From Undaria pinnatifida (lineage: Eukaryota > Sar > Phaeophyceae > Laminariales > Alariaceae): DNA of 64,000 bases. A program made the position numbers and the translations under genes. The stretch is from assembly GCA_012845835.1 (NCBI GenBank), contig JABAKD010000016.1, positions 6,727,919 through 6,791,918 of the forward strand. Reading direction: 5' to 3'. Of this stretch, positions 42,645 through 53,899 are shown piece by piece. The stretch's first letter is position 1. Each line of letters begins with the position of its first letter. The notes under the pieces were generated by a model that worked only from the letters and a program-made list of their open reading frames with translations, made no database searches and had not been told where the DNA came from.

Positions 42645-43494
42645 CTTACATTTTCATTCCGAGAATTCCCAGTCGGTCGGGATTACACGGTGGTTAGTAT
42701 TTAACCCCTTCTGTGACTCCAAGGGGTTCTTTGTGATCATAAAAAATTATCAGTTCTCGTATTTTTCACTGGACAGACCATCCTGTTAAGCGCGGGAATG
42801 AAAAAAGGGCGTTGTATAGCACAGCCACGCACGAACACAAACACACTTGGCAACACCCCTGGACTTGGCCTACAGGGGTACGCCGGTAGGCGCATGAAGC
42901 CTGCACGCCGCCTGGAGTCCTTAGCTGTGAGATGTTCAACTTCCCAAGCCCGCGGCTGTCTGGGGCGTTTTCAGAGAAGTACAGAAGTACGCTATTCCCG
43001 CAGGGCACTTCGACGCTGATTTAGTGATCATTTTTACATACTGAATTATGACTGTTCTCAGGGCGTGGGACCACCCGACGAGGATGAAAATTGCATCGAG
43101 CGAACAATATCGGTCATGTTCTGAGGGCCGAGGGACCTTTCAAGTGTAAGGGCAGACGTCCCCAGCGTGTTGCCGGGAGGCGACACGGCCGCGGTACGAG
43201 TTTAGCTGAGGGCTGCACTTCTACTCCAGAAGTTTCTTTTTGGGCGAAGAAACCCGCAGCGTCTGCTGTGCGGACCCAACTTTTTTGTGACAGTCTCGGC
43301 ACGCGCCCGGGCTGCTCGACTAGCGGACTGCGAAGAGTCTAGTCCCAGACGATTCAGCCATTTTGTCGAAGCTAGGCCAGGTCGTGTACAGCAGTCCTCG
43401 CATTTGACACCAAGGAGTTGCACGGAGAGAAGTTTGTGCTTTAGTTTTAACCACCCGAGCCACTTACGTGCCCCATAGACCATTGCTTGTATCA
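42645..43494. other. Stretch without a supported gene
   Basis: Short frames on both strands. A - frame at 43202-43522 is basic and stop-free but has no borders or motif. No repeat family recognised. Confidence 0.4.
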
Positions 43495-43680
43495 ACAAAA
43501 CTACTTGCGTACAGTATCGCAAAATCGGACACTTTTGGAGTTTTTGTTATTAGTCTAGACTAGATACCCCAGGTTGAAACGTAGGGAACTACACAACGAC
43601 ATGTCCGGTACAATAATGTCCGGTACTACGTACCAGGAACGAAGCACATACAGCACCGACTGACGACACGTATATACGCA

Positions 43681-43800
43681 CGACGTACTTGGTACTTTGT
43701 CTCGCTATCTGTCACCACAGAGCTTGTCTCTCTCTAGGACACGTTAACTTGGTACTTTGTCTCGCTATCTGTCACCACAGAGCTTGTCTCTCTCTAGGAC
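43681..43800 (+). repeat. 60-bp tandem duplication
   Basis: Two 60-bp units differing only in the first few bases (GACGTACTTGG against ACGTTAACTTGG). The homologous place in copy 2 (62040-62105) has a single unit, so this arose after the segmental duplication or was lost there. Confidence 0.95.
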
Positions 43801-44887
43801 GAAGAGTTAGCACTACACTGTATAAGATGTGAAGGATGTCGACGGGTAGAAAGAAGGGCTTAATGTGATTACCACGCGCATAGGGGTATGAAGCAAAACA
43901 GAATAGTTGACTGCCAACGTTAGCTGATCGCGGCCATATTGTTGGCGTTGGCGTCGTACGCGGTGGTGTGGAGGTTAAGGTGGTTGTATTTCTTGTTGCG
44001 CGATCGGTGTTAAACCGTCACTTGTCCAGGAGAGCGGTAAATGAATGAAGCAAGAATGCCTTGTACTTGCAGCAGGCCGTGCGCGACGTAAAATAAAAGA
44101 AAAAAAAAACGTCGATTTCAACACACACAGCTGCAACACCGAGTAGTCAATCGCGCGAACAAGCTTACCTTACGTACAAACGACCGACGTACGTGCCAAG
44201 TATGTCACAACCTTCCCGCATGACCTGCTTCTTGTAAGAATACCTTATTTTGAAATCGTACCATATCTAACAATTTTGTCGCTTGGACGATACCAACATG
44301 ATACATGCACACCATTAACCAGTTAACTAATCAGCGGCGACTGTTAGCTCTGCGGCTATAGTGAGCATGTATCAAAATCATAAACTGGGGTCCGTCTGGC
44401 TATTACGCCTAAACCTCAGATTAACATCAGGGCTACAGTCTGTTCCGTCAGCACTGCTAACCTCCCGGGACATCGCGCTCTTAAAAAAATAAATATGTAC
44501 ACAAGATTACACAACTCAGGAGACTGACTGCACCCTACAATACTGTGCAGTGCAAAGGATGAAACGACTGAGGAACTAACAGCACCCTATAACATCCTGC
44601 AACCTACTAAATAGGCTGCTGGAAGGAACACGCCGTCGTACGTACACGTACCGACGGTTTGATCCTTGTTTTTGTTACTCCTCTCCCGTCCCTCGGCTCC
44701 ACCCCTACTTGGGCTGACACCACCGTGTTCAACCCCCCCTTCTAATCAGGAGAACCCTCAACCCCCCCCCCCCCCTCCCTCCCCCCCCCCCGCCCCTGCT
44801 CCTAACCATCAAAAGTCTCCTCCCCGCACCCCCATCTGTCCACACCCCACCACTCCCCCCCCTCCTCCCGAACAGCAGACCCCTCAC

Positions 44888-45354
44888 CCGCCGCCGTCCA
44901 CCGCGACGTCCCCAGCGGCGTCGCTCGAGGCCGAGCCGGGGCCCTTGTCCTCCCCGTCAGTGGCGGCGCCCTCGCTCGACGCCTTGTCGGCCACCGCCGA
45001 CATCGTCGCGGCCGCCATCCTCCACCGGACCAGGCGAACCGCCACCGCCCTCTTCTCCCTGACCGAGAAGAACCGCCCCAGCCGCTTGCAGCTTGCGTTC
45101 TTACGCTGGGCGTTTGCTTCCTCCACCGACGCGCGATAGATTGCCCAGGCGCTGAAGTTGTGAAGGGCGTAGAACCCCTCGTGCTTCAGAAGCCTACCCC
45201 GGATCTTGAACAGCCGGTTGAGCTTGATCCTCCGCACCTCGTTCCGGGCCTTTTTGAGGTGTTTCTTCGTCTGTCGCGCGTCCGTGACCATAGCTCTGCA
45301 TGCGGCCTTCGTGCGCATCGCGTACAGGAATGACGCGAGAAGCAGCAACACAAC
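44888..45354 (-). CDS. Exon of a basic, Trp/Arg-rich helical protein, copy 1
   Basis: Seen on -: acceptor CACTAG (ending 45355), 155 codons in phase 0, donor GGCGG|GTGAGG at 44888 leaving phase 2. It reads VVLLLLASFLYAMRTK, a charged helical segment (RQTKKHLKKARNEVRRIKLN), FSAWAIYRASVEEANAQRK, RAVAVRLVRWRMAAA, then an acidic Ala/Gly end. Spaced Trp/Arg helices recall Sfi1- or IQ-type arrays (known to bind centrin or calmodulin), but I see no true IQ motif. Flanking exons are not found. The + strand frame over the same bases is a shadow. The downstream intron is G-rich (poly-C on +). Confidence 0.6.
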
Positions 45355-45659
45355 CTAGTGGCGCAACACAAAGACCGAAAAAAAAGAAAAAGCAGGACAG
45401 AAAATTGGGTAAGTTATATAAGAGTAGGGTACGGGGGTGAACGAGCAACACGCGACACGGAAAGATAGGCAAGCTAAGAGCAAAAGGTGTGGGCGAGCGA
45501 GCACACGGAAGTCAAGTCTTGGCATAATACAAAATAATGCGTTATTAGATAGTAGTGTGGGGTGACAACTATTTAATTCATACCATTAATAAAGTGAAGG
45601 GGTGAAACTTTGTTGATTCATACAACTAACAGCGTAATAATTCACAATGGTTGACTTCT

Positions 45660-45745
45660 ACCTTCTAGAACACCCCCTCCCCACTACGGTATAATAACGC
45701 CTTCATTTTTATCGCGAGAATAATTCAGCATTTTCTTCCCTCGTC
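45660..45745 (-). mobile_element. SINE-A 3' body fragment
   Basis: The reverse complement of the SINE-A core: CGACGAG, AATGCTGAATTATTCTCGCG, GATAAAAATGAAGGC. Closest to the copy at 51404-51665. It is part of the segmental duplication (partner at 63945-64000). Confidence 0.6.
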
Positions 45746-45747
45746 GA

Positions 45748-45985
45748 CTCGCGTCGAATTGTATGTGTGTCGCCTTACATTAAACCGTTCTTTCTGTATA
45801 CCCAACGACATCAGTACACCCAGAGCCCGTGCTGATGCCTCATCCTAGAGAGATAGACCATAACATTATGTGGTCACAGACTGTGAAACAGATTAAACAA
45901 AACAGTCGCAATTCATCAAGGTAAAGCAAGTGAAATGCTAGCGTACTGCGTACGAGAACACAACAAAACCAGCCATTCCATACAA
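45748..45985 (+). repeat. Dispersed repeat R4, copy 1
   Basis: Matches 54098-54343 throughout: CCAACGACATCAGTACACCC, GAG-CCGTGCTGAT, CATCCTAGAGAGATA, ATGTGGTCAC, GTGAAA-AATGCTAGCGTA, GTACGAGAACA-AACAAAAC. About 85-90 percent by eye, same orientation. Confidence 0.85.
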
Positions 45986-45989
45986 AAAA

Positions 45990-46330
45990 AGAGAGAAAAA
46001 GGAGAAAAGAAAAGAAAAAAAGAAAACAAAGCAAAACAAAGGACAGGTGTTCTGAAGAATCTGACGAAAGAAAATCGGAAAGGAAAGGAGCTACAAGAAC
46101 AACCTGCGTGCTGAAGAGGAGCAGACACCTGTTGTTGCACGGACAAAACAACACAAAGGAGATAATTAATTGCCGTTGCACGGACAAAGCAACACTAAAG
46201 GAGATAACTGCTGTTTCAGGGACAAAAACAACACGAAGAAGAGGAAGAAGATATCGGCATAAGGCCGGTGGGGAGGGAAAGAAGGGAGCAAACAAAAAGA
46301 TACAAAAAAAAAGAAAGGACGACGACAGCA
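45990..46330 (+). repeat. Purine-rich region with AACAACAC-AAGGAGATAA repeats
   Basis: A long GA/AAG-rich tract. Inside it GCACGGACAAA-CAACAC-AAGGAGATAA occurs three times, near 46137, 46177 and 46216. No gene; the opposite-strand frames are Phe/Leu-rich artefacts. Confidence 0.7.
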
Positions 46331-46469
46331 AGTCATTACTGTCGCTTTCGCGCTACCCCCATTGACCTCAACGAAAACAAAACAAAGCAGAAACTACCAC
46401 TATTTGTATGAATTAATATGTAGGGGGTGGTGAACTGAATTAAGTCGTACTGTTTCAGGACATTACTCA

Positions 46470-46778
46470 TTGTTCATGGTGGAGGGAGACTTTAGCTCAA
46501 CAGTGCGTGGACGTGTGAGAAGCTTCTGGCGTGAATTGTTTTCGGAAATACGACGGTGCAAGATCGAGCTCTTCGCAGGATACAAGTGTCCGGCGCATGC
46601 TTGCCGGAGGAACGGCCTATCGCATTTTAGACGACCATTGGTAGAAATCGAAGGGTCCGTCTTACTATTATACCCGTGCAGCCAACGTGACACAAAACAA
46701 GATTCAGAAAATAGCTCACGGCTGGTTCAGATGATGGCCAGCAGGGTCGCGCGGTGCACCCAGAATCAACGCCACTAA
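46470..46778 (+). CDS. Possible short protein-coding frame
   Basis: 102 codons from the ATG at 46470 to TAA. The first part (GDFSSTVRGRVRSFWRELFS, EIRRCKIELFAGYK) looks helical and protein-like, the end less so. No borders, motif or family; chance is possible. Confidence 0.25.
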   Translation: MFMVEGDFSSTVRGRVRSFWRELFSEIRRCKIELFAGYKCPAHACRRNGLSHFRRPLVEIEGSVLLLYPCSQRDTKQDSENSSRLVQMMASRVARCTQNQRH

Positions 46779-46922
46779 TATTCGCTGCCTCCTGCGTGTA
46801 CCCGTTTTATTGCTGGAACAACTACCACACCAATTCCAAGTAGTTTACCCCCAAACACGAGGGTGTACTTCTAAACGGATGGAGATCTCCGCGCCGTCCG
46901 GACAGCCGAGACACCTCGGACA

Positions 46923-47180
46923 CGGTACCATAGGGGTAGCACTTCTCGGCTAAGCGTCTTCTGACAGACGGAGCTCTAAACTACCCCCATAATAATGTTC
47001 CAATCTTCGAATGTCGGAATGTTCGAATACCATTTGTACCTTCCTATAAGTCTCGTTATATGGACTGTTCTCGGGTTGTTCTTTTGCTTGTCTTCACACC
47101 AGTCTTTGAGCGGGGTATAGAGCATAGAGGTCTTCAATATGGAAGCCTCTGAAAAATAGGGTGCACCCCTATCATAGCAC
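46923..47180 (+). mobile_element. F1 foldback element, diverged
   Basis: Left end CGGTACCATAGGGGTAGCAC, right end GGTGCACCCCTATCATAGCAC, inner GACGGAGCTCTAAACTACCC. The interior is less conserved than in other copies. A second left-end-like word lies at 46858-46880. Confidence 0.65.
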
Positions 47181-47314
47181 GTTTCCTCGGCGGTGGCTGA
47201 CCTGTTCCTTCGGGTCTTTGCAGCAATGGATAGCTTCAGGTGCGCTTCAGGTGAGGCTACCAACGAGAGGTTAGACGATAACCCTTTCATTGATGGCTTT
47301 GCCTGGAGCGCACC

Positions 47315-49234
47315 TCAAGCCTGCAAGTAAGTCAGTGTTGCAAAGGCCCCGAGAAAAAGGTCAGCCGCCGCCGACGACGCTGCCACGACTCACGCTGTCC
47401 CCATCCCTCTCTATTAGAGGTACGCCGTGACCGCCGAGCTATGCAGGTGGAGCTGACTGCATCTAGCTCAGTGGTTTTGTGTATCTCTCATAAAGGCGCA
47501 ATGCCGGGTCCGTTTGGTGGTTGAGTCTGGACCTCGGATTTGCTCAAGGGTTCAAATCCCCGTAGTCAACACTGCCCCAAACAGGCGGGATTATGAAGCT
47601 TCTTTTTCCGTGGACGTGTGTACCATGGCTCTCGGATACTTTTAGTACTTCAGCAAGTTACATCAAACAAGAAAAACGTAAAGAACGACGTCGAGGGGAT
47701 TGTGCTTCTTTTAGAGATATATCATAACCGCATGAACTTACCAGGTAACAGGTAGTGATTATGGTGGCTGACTGCATATCTCAGTGCTTACGGTGTATAG
47801 ATATCTGTAATGCTTCACCTGGAGCGTATCAGACGCCGACAAATAATCCAGTGCTGCACACGCCATACTCTTCATCTCCACCGCCACCCAGCCGTACTCC
47901 ATCATGATCGTCTCCACCTTCCCCACTGTCCAGTGGTACCCCGACGTTGAGGACGCGGCCACGTACCGCGCCATCGCCATCCCCTTCGCGCGAGAGAAGC
48001 TTGCCACGGTTCCGACGTTGTTCGCCATCCAGTTGTACCCCGGTGTCATCGTTTCCACCGTACCCGCCACCCATTTCTCCACCGACATCATGTGGCTGTT
48101 ACATGCACGCCACAACGACACCAGCGGGGGGGGGGGGGAGTGTGGCAGCGCGGCCGGGACAAGAATAGGGGGTCAGCAGGTAGATTAGATCGACGCTAAA
48201 CCGGAAGTAGATACAGACGCGTGCTTACGATAGGGCTAGCGCTTTGACACCTTCTGGTCAAACCGTTTCTTGCTGGTTGTATGGTACCAATGCACTAAAA
48301 CAAAAAATGACTACACTACCCAATATCGTTGCACTAGCGCGGTTTACTCACCCGTTAGCGCACGGCGCAACGGCCAGCGAGCAGAGCATGTAGCAGGCCC
48401 CCTTTCGCGGGCTCTTGAAGCGTGTGGCCTCGCACCGCGTCACACAAAGGTCAAGACCGTCAGCCCCAGCGGTGCCCTCGGCCCCGCAGGTGGCTGCGGC
48501 GTTATCGGTCCTGGCATAGGCGTCGACCGGGTCCTTCTTCCTGGAGCCCTTGCCGTTGTCAGCCCCAGCGGTGCCCTCGGCCCCGCAGGTGGCCGCGGCA
48601 TTATCGGTCCTGGCATAGGCGTCGAACAGGTCCTTCTTCCTGCAGCCCTTGCCGTTGGCCACCATGAGAAGAGCAGCCCGGATGTCCTTGTCGGATGCAG
48701 TGTCGATGACATCTTGGAGCCTGTGTGGTGAGTGTTGCGGCAGACCAACGGCGGGACGCGTGCTGTATGAAACTACAGCAGAACAGTAGTGCAGGGCATC
48801 CAACAAGAAACACAAGTACTGGTCCAGGCTGGGTTTGTTATCTGGGGGGGGGGTTGTTTTATTCTAGACGAACTGCAGCATAACGGCTCCAGGAGACGAG
48901 CTCTGCACATGACCGAGACACTTACTCTGAGAAATATGAAAGTGCAACCCGACGAAAAAAGAGAAACTTCAATACGTAAACCAATCACTCACTCTTCGAT
49001 TTCCAGGTTGGGCATTCCAGGCCCATATGCGGCGAACGTCAGCTGGCATACAGCGGCCTCCAGCTTTTTGCTCTTGGCCAACCTCGACAAGTCCTGCACC
49101 GTCCAAATGTCCTCGACGGCGTCAGGTTTGCCAACGATGAGCTGCCTCACGCCCGACACCAGGAGCCCGGAAGTGGCCGCGAAGACTCCGATCGAAAAGG
49201 CGACCGCTTTGTAGATGACCAGGTGGAGGATCAT
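47315..49234 (-). CDS. Unrecognised four-exon protein, 297 codons, with in-frame 99-bp duplication
   Basis: Exons on -: 49234-48993, 48720-48352, 48095-47819 and 47320-47315. Donors GAAGA|GTGAGT, AACGG|GTGAGT and CTCCAG|GTGAAG; acceptors CACCACACAG, CATGTAACAG and TTACTTGCAG. Phases 2, 2, 0 chain, and the last exon adds Ala and TGA. The N-terminus MILHLVIYKAVAFSIGVFAA is a signal anchor or signal peptide, followed by KPDAVEDIWTVQDLSRLAKS. Exon 2 holds two 33-residue units (KGCRKKDLFDAYARTDNAAA). Exon 3 has repeated W-V-x-G/x-T-V-E-T/x-M motifs (VEKWVAGTVETMTPGYNW; GYHWTVGKVETIM). I do not recognise the family. Likely membrane or secretory. The one-codon last exon is the weakest part; exon 2 could instead end at the TGA at 48348-48350. 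Confidence 0.7.
47500..47580 (+). repeat. tRNA-like sequence within an intron
   Basis: A consensus B-box (GGGTTCAAATCCC, 47548-47560) preceded by an A-box-like TTTGGTGGTTGAGTCTGG. No anticodon arm or full acceptor stem can be folded, so it is a SINE head or pseudo-tRNA. It lies inside the last intron of the - gene. Confidence 0.45.
48459..48656 (-). repeat. 99-bp in-frame tandem duplication in exon 2
   Basis: Units 48459-48557 and 48558-48656, about 95 percent identical. 99 is a multiple of three, so a 33-residue unit is duplicated without frame change. Several differences change residues (for example FD against VD and C against S). Confidence 0.95.
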
Positions 49235-49239
49235 TGTAA

Positions 49240-51400
49240 AAGTTCGATAGAAGGTAAACAGCTGTGTAGTGAGAAGTAGTGCGCGTCAAGGGAGTACACG
49301 CAGGGAAGGAGAATAGATTGGGTGAGACTGGCAGTAATTGGAGTTTTGTTCGTGTCAGTTTTTACGTTCAGAATGAATTGTGCACTGCACGTTATCGAAA
49401 CGTGAAAAGGACAATATTATTAAAGGTCGACGGTGGACTGTGCGTGGTGTGGCGGTAGCAGGTAGTGTTATTTTGTTTTATCTCCATTTTCTTCCCTGAC
49501 TGTTCGATCGGCGAGAGAACGTTAAGCAGCAAGATATTATTGACAGCAGTGATGCGTCGACAGGAAGGGCAGGGAGGAAGGGAGGGCACGGAGAGAAAAA
49601 AGTAGTTGCTTGTCAGCGAGAGCAGCGATACCTTGTGTTTAGTGTCGACAATAGTACCTATTCGTAGAAAGTGTTCAAAGGGCGGGGGACGGGGGGAGCT
49701 CGGGCGTCTGACTCGATTCTAATTCTGAAGAAGAATCGATCGTGAATTTTGGGAGTGGATCCTTCCCCATTTTTTTCAGAATCGGAGAGTCGGGAAGGGT
49801 CTTGAATATGATATTTTGAGGTAACTTTGTTCGACCTGTTACGTGAAGCGTTGGGTTGGCACGGTGAAGCGCCCACAACAGTGGTGCCGGCAATATTAGC
49901 CCAACAGCACGGTCCGACAATACTCTGTAGCACCTTAACCATGCCTAACACGCATTATACAAATTAAAAAAGTATAACTGCCGGCCGGTACAGAGTGTCT
50001 TATCGGTTTTACTCAGGCAGGGAAACAAATATCGAAGTTCGCGGTCTCGATCCTCGATCTTCGATCTCGATTAAAAATAGGAAAGAGTACTGTGATCGGA
50101 GAAATACTTATCAATCTCGATTCCGGGAAAATCGAGAAAATCACGATTATGACTGGGCAACTCGTTCTCGATCTCCAACGCTGTCGTTTTGGATTATACC
50201 ATAATACCATGCCGGTACCACATGTGTGGTGGTTATTTCTCTAGTGAAATGTCTGCGGCGTGTGTTACGATTTAGATGCAGCCACCGATAGGCTTTGCCA
50301 TCTTGTCGTTCTTTACGAAAAACACTTGGCCTTATATAACTTCTCGTCAACAAACGCGCAGGACGGGCGGCGGGGAGGCGGGGGCAGTGAAATAGGTATT
50401 GCAATGTTGCAGGAACAGGTTACTCGAAATGGGTACAGTACAGGAAACTCAATAAGAAATAGGAATGTTGGCTTATTAAACTGAGTTTCCTGGCTGAGAA
50501 AGGGTGCGCTCCACACTAACTACCTGTACCTTCAGCACAACGGGTTCAGAAATTTTTATTTTCCAGTAAATTTCAGCCTGGCTTTCTTATTGCCTTGTTT
50601 CTTCTTATTAATAGTAGGTGTCCTGTCCTTTACTGATTGTAACGAGGGAGGGAGGGAGGGAGGGAGGGAGGGAGGGAGGGGAGGGACCATGGTTTGGGCT
50701 ATATATGCCGGTGAGAAAAAGGGCCTTACCGTAGTATCCCATACTGACCGGATGTCTTTGCGAAATCAAGGCCGTCAGCGGCCAATAATTATCCTTTTGT
50801 GTGAAAAACAAATGTCTGATGATTGACGCTGGCCTGTTGATGTTTTTGGCAGCGAATGAACAAGGTGCCACCAGTCTCGACACCCAACACAGCGGGCGCC
50901 TGACTTAATAGAAAAAACACGCTATGAAAGATGGGCCCAAACTCTCGGAAAAAATAAGAAATCGGGCGTGTAAGAAAGACAACTCAAACTAGCCACCAAG
51001 ATACCTGGTAAAAGAATTAGTCTTACAAGAAACAGCTGCGACCGACGCGCACACCATATATAGGAAACGAGGTCGTTCCGGAGGGTGGTACATACTAAGA
51101 AACGTTATTGAGTCCCAACCTTTGGGCGGTGTTACGTCTCAGAGAAGATGTGCTACGATTTTAACGAATTTGCGGCTGACAGCTGACAGCTCACTGCAGT
51201 TATTCCCCCCCGTTTTCCAGTCTTCCATTGATCCAAAATTCCCCAATTTACCGGTGCAGGCTCACGGTAAAAAAAAAGTTTTTGGGGCTGACCTGCACAA
51301 CGCCAACGTGAGATGTGGAACCGCGTACGTCAAAAATAAGAAGCAAAGAAACTCTGAAAACTGTTGAGTTTGAGCCGAGAAAATCAGGAACAACCATATA
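49240..51400. other. Stretch without a supported gene
   Basis: The left end is presumably the promoter of the - gene starting at 49234. It holds a CGATCTCGAT-rich run at 50043-50075 that makes the SR-rich frame at 49995-50204, and a (GGGA)n array. Other frames are short and overlapping. Confidence 0.4.
50645..50688 (+). repeat. (GGGA)n microsatellite
   Basis: About ten units of GGGA, ending in GGGGAGGGA. Confidence 0.95.
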
Positions 51401-51403
51401 ACC

Positions 51404-51665
51404 AGTCGCCTCGGCGGTTTAGTGGTTACCCTCAAATACTGTACTGCTATTATTACTAACGATGGTCCTTGAGTCCAATTCCCACCGTGGTGAGATTTTG
51501 AATTTATTTGCAAACATTCGAAAAATGATCAGCTATTGAGAGCGCGTAGCAGCGTGGGTAGGTACAACTCGACACGAGTCGACGAGAGGGAAAAAAATGC
51601 TGGATTCTTCGCGATGAAAATGAAGGCTCGTACCGTAGTGGGGAGGGGGGGGGGAGGGCCCGCAA
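51404..51665 (+). mobile_element. SINE-A copy, older
   Basis: The head GTCGCCTCGGCGGTTTAGTGG has a good A-box and GAGTCCAATTCCCACC a B-box; the body has GTCGACGAGAGGG, ATGCTGGATTCTTCGCGATG and AAAATGAAGGC. Diverged by perhaps 25 percent from the pair at 56824 and 58634. Confidence 0.6.
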
Positions 51666-52139
51666 TGTGGCCCCGGATCTGATTTACTACTGGGAGGGAG
51701 CGCGAGAGCAGCGCGAGGACATTAAATGCCTATAAATGGGATGAAGAAACAAAAAACAAATTGAAATATCATCTGAAGAAACTATGTATGGTGATGATGC
51801 CGGTGAGAGCACACAACACGTAAGACTTCAAACCTGGGCGCCAACGTACGTATCGTAACACCGGGCGCCCAGTGCACTGCTGTACCCGTATCGTACCATG
51901 GCGCAGACAGACGGTGCGTTTTGCGCTTGGTATATGGTATCCATCCCCATAGTACCTATACCATATACACTACGACTCGTACCGCTCACTACTACTGTGC
52001 TGTTGGCGGCGTGCGCCCAGCCTCCAGTCACACTTAGCAATACAGTTAGTACAAACGATTACTCCAGCACCCTCACGCGGATGTAGCTGTCACCCTTATA
52101 AAATGTGTTCCTTTCTCAACCTGACGAGCTCACCAATGA

Positions 52140-52195
52140 CGAGTCACGGGGAGCGTAAAGCAGCAGCAGCTAAGCAGCAGCAGCAGCGTGAAACA
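52140..52195 (+). repeat. AGC-rich trinucleotide run
   Basis: Two clusters of GCA/AGC triplets at 52159-52188. It accounts for the Cys/Leu/Ala-rich - frame here. Confidence 0.7.
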
Positions 52196-52696
52196 CGCAA
52201 GATAAGACGCACACCCTCGGAGGATTTTCGAAGCTGATTTCGTCTCACAACTGACAACGAAGAGAGTGCAAACGCGGGGTGATGCATGCGTCTGCTCGAC
52301 GAGATATTTCCAATTCCATTCGTTATCGCGTGTGCCCATTGTTCGGAAAAAAAGTTTCTGAAATTCGTCCAAGGGGGTGTGATACCTTGCTCGTTATCAC
52401 AGGTGCAAGTACAGACTACACTACACACAGCAGCAGTCTATGTCACACGGTGACACAACATTTGGCTTCATTTTCAGGTTGCATCGCAAGATATGATACC
52501 AGGTGCGGCAGTAATCAACAATCAGTCAAAGATACACTTTGCACCCTGAGGGCGGTATATAACCTCCACCATAGGATATTATACCAGGTACCTGGTTCGT
52601 ACTTTTTCGACGAGCATAATCGTCTACCAGGTCTTGACCAGGGAGGTTTTTCTGCGCTGATGCCGGCAAAAAAATGGGTCAAATGCCGTGTTCTAC

Positions 52697-52879
52697 CTCG
52701 ACTATGTCCGCGTCGAGGGCACACAGACTGCAAGGCCTTCCCCAGCGACGCCTTGTAGCCGGGTTGCCATGTGTTTTTGTGTTTTTCTGCACATTCGTGC
52801 TGGTGTCGTCTCCGCCAAGCGCCACGTTGCGAAGAGCAAGGAGGGCAGAAAAAGCAAGCCGTAATAAAAAATTGACCAT
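52697..52879 (-). CDS. Candidate first exon with N-terminal signal peptide
   Basis: The ATG at 52879 opens MVNFLLRLAFSALLALRNVA, a classic signal peptide with a probable cut after NVALG. It is followed by DDTSTNVQKNTKTHGNPATR and a basic Cys-containing stretch. Donor GTCGAG|GTAGAA at 52697 leaves phase 0 after 61 codons. No later exon can be tied to it. A secreted or membrane protein is inferred. Confidence 0.35.
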
Positions 52880-53751
52880 AACACGTTCTCCGGGATCTTG
52901 AATACGATGGATTTTTACCTCAAGGAGAGGAAGGCGGGTGTGCGGGTGTCATCGGCCAAGGACCAAATCTGATGAAGAGCTGCACGGTCTGGGGGCTGCA
53001 AGTACAACATGTGAGGATCTAGGTCCCTATCTATGGTCTAGTGGCTTCAGGCTCACGAGCGAAGAGTTTTTTCGTTTGCCGCCGTCACGGGTCTGTTCTA
53101 GATAGTAAATGGATAGACGAATCAAGTTCGTACAAGTGATTGACTACTCGACGAGATCTCGTGTTCATGCCCATGCCCAACGCCTAGAATTAAAACGCGT
53201 TTTGGGTTTGTTACGACACCCGGTTTAGCACGAGACGATGTTGCCTACAACAGCGGGATACATGCGGCAGCTCTCCGTGGATCGAACATGGGCACAGTCT
53301 CTTGCAAACTTTTTGGAAGAGCCCGGGGCCCGGGCCCGACGGCACAAGAGGCCTTGTGGGTGAGCCAAGAGCCAAGGGCTGTACTGCTGGTGCTGTAAAA
53401 GATGCAAGATCCACGCAAAAATAGGCGGCACTCGGAAAGAGACAACCCACCGACCGAAGACGGCAACAATCAAGAGGAAGAAAGTATTTCGTTGGCACGG
53501 GTGGCTCCGCCCACTCAAACGCAGGGATTTCCACACTCTATCTGCCTGACAGAGCATCATTACAGTTTTCTTGCCCGCAGATTGCGGGCTCGCCGCTGTG
53601 TGTGCCTCTCTCTGGCGGGCGCGGCTGTATAGGGCACACGTTTTTTTACGAATATACCTGGTACCTGGCAGGAAGTCATTTTCTGCGTGTACGAGGGAGT
53701 ACGCCCGCAGAGGGGCTGGAGAAAAATCAGACCCGAGGCGGATAGACGCAC

Positions 53752-53849
53752 CTCCTATGATGGTCTTCTCGACGGCTTCTCGCTTCTCGGATCCGCACAA
53801 CTCGAGCAGCAAGCGCAGGAGCAGCAAAAGGTCGGCGGGTGCGCAGTTG
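53752..53849 (-). CDS. Possible internal exon, Leu-rich helix
   Basis: Acceptor CACCCCATAG, then NCAPADLLLLLRLLLELCGS and EKREAVEKTIIG to the donor GGAG|GTGCGT at 53752 (phase 1). An alternative donor CTGCCAG|GTACCA at 53679 would lengthen it. Helical and Leu-rich, no family. Downstream - frames at 53225-53534 may hold a terminal exon but cannot be fixed. Confidence 0.4.
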
Positions 53850-53899
53850 CTATGGGGTGGTGGAGGCCGATCCGGATCCAGAACTTAGCTTGGGCACCG

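Larger units (their letters stand above)
43495..45745 (+). repeat. Segmental duplication, copy 1 (partner 61495-64000)
   Basis: Collinear, same orientation as 61495-64000. Shared from TTGCGTACAGTAT to TAATTCAGCA. Identity by eye is near 80 percent at 43500-44100, about 95 percent at 44150-44590, essentially 100 percent at 44590-45310, then lower again. It carries the exon at 44888-45354. Confidence 0.93.

Noticed and set aside
44666-45139. 157-codon Pro-rich + strand protein, repeated at 62963-63436
   Set aside because: It is the antisense of the helical exon plus poly-C. The - strand has splice sites, codon structure and conservation.
48270-48731. 153-codon + frame with two PSGALGPAGG units
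   Set aside because: It is the antisense of the 99-bp repeat in exon 2 of the - gene, which has proper splice sites.
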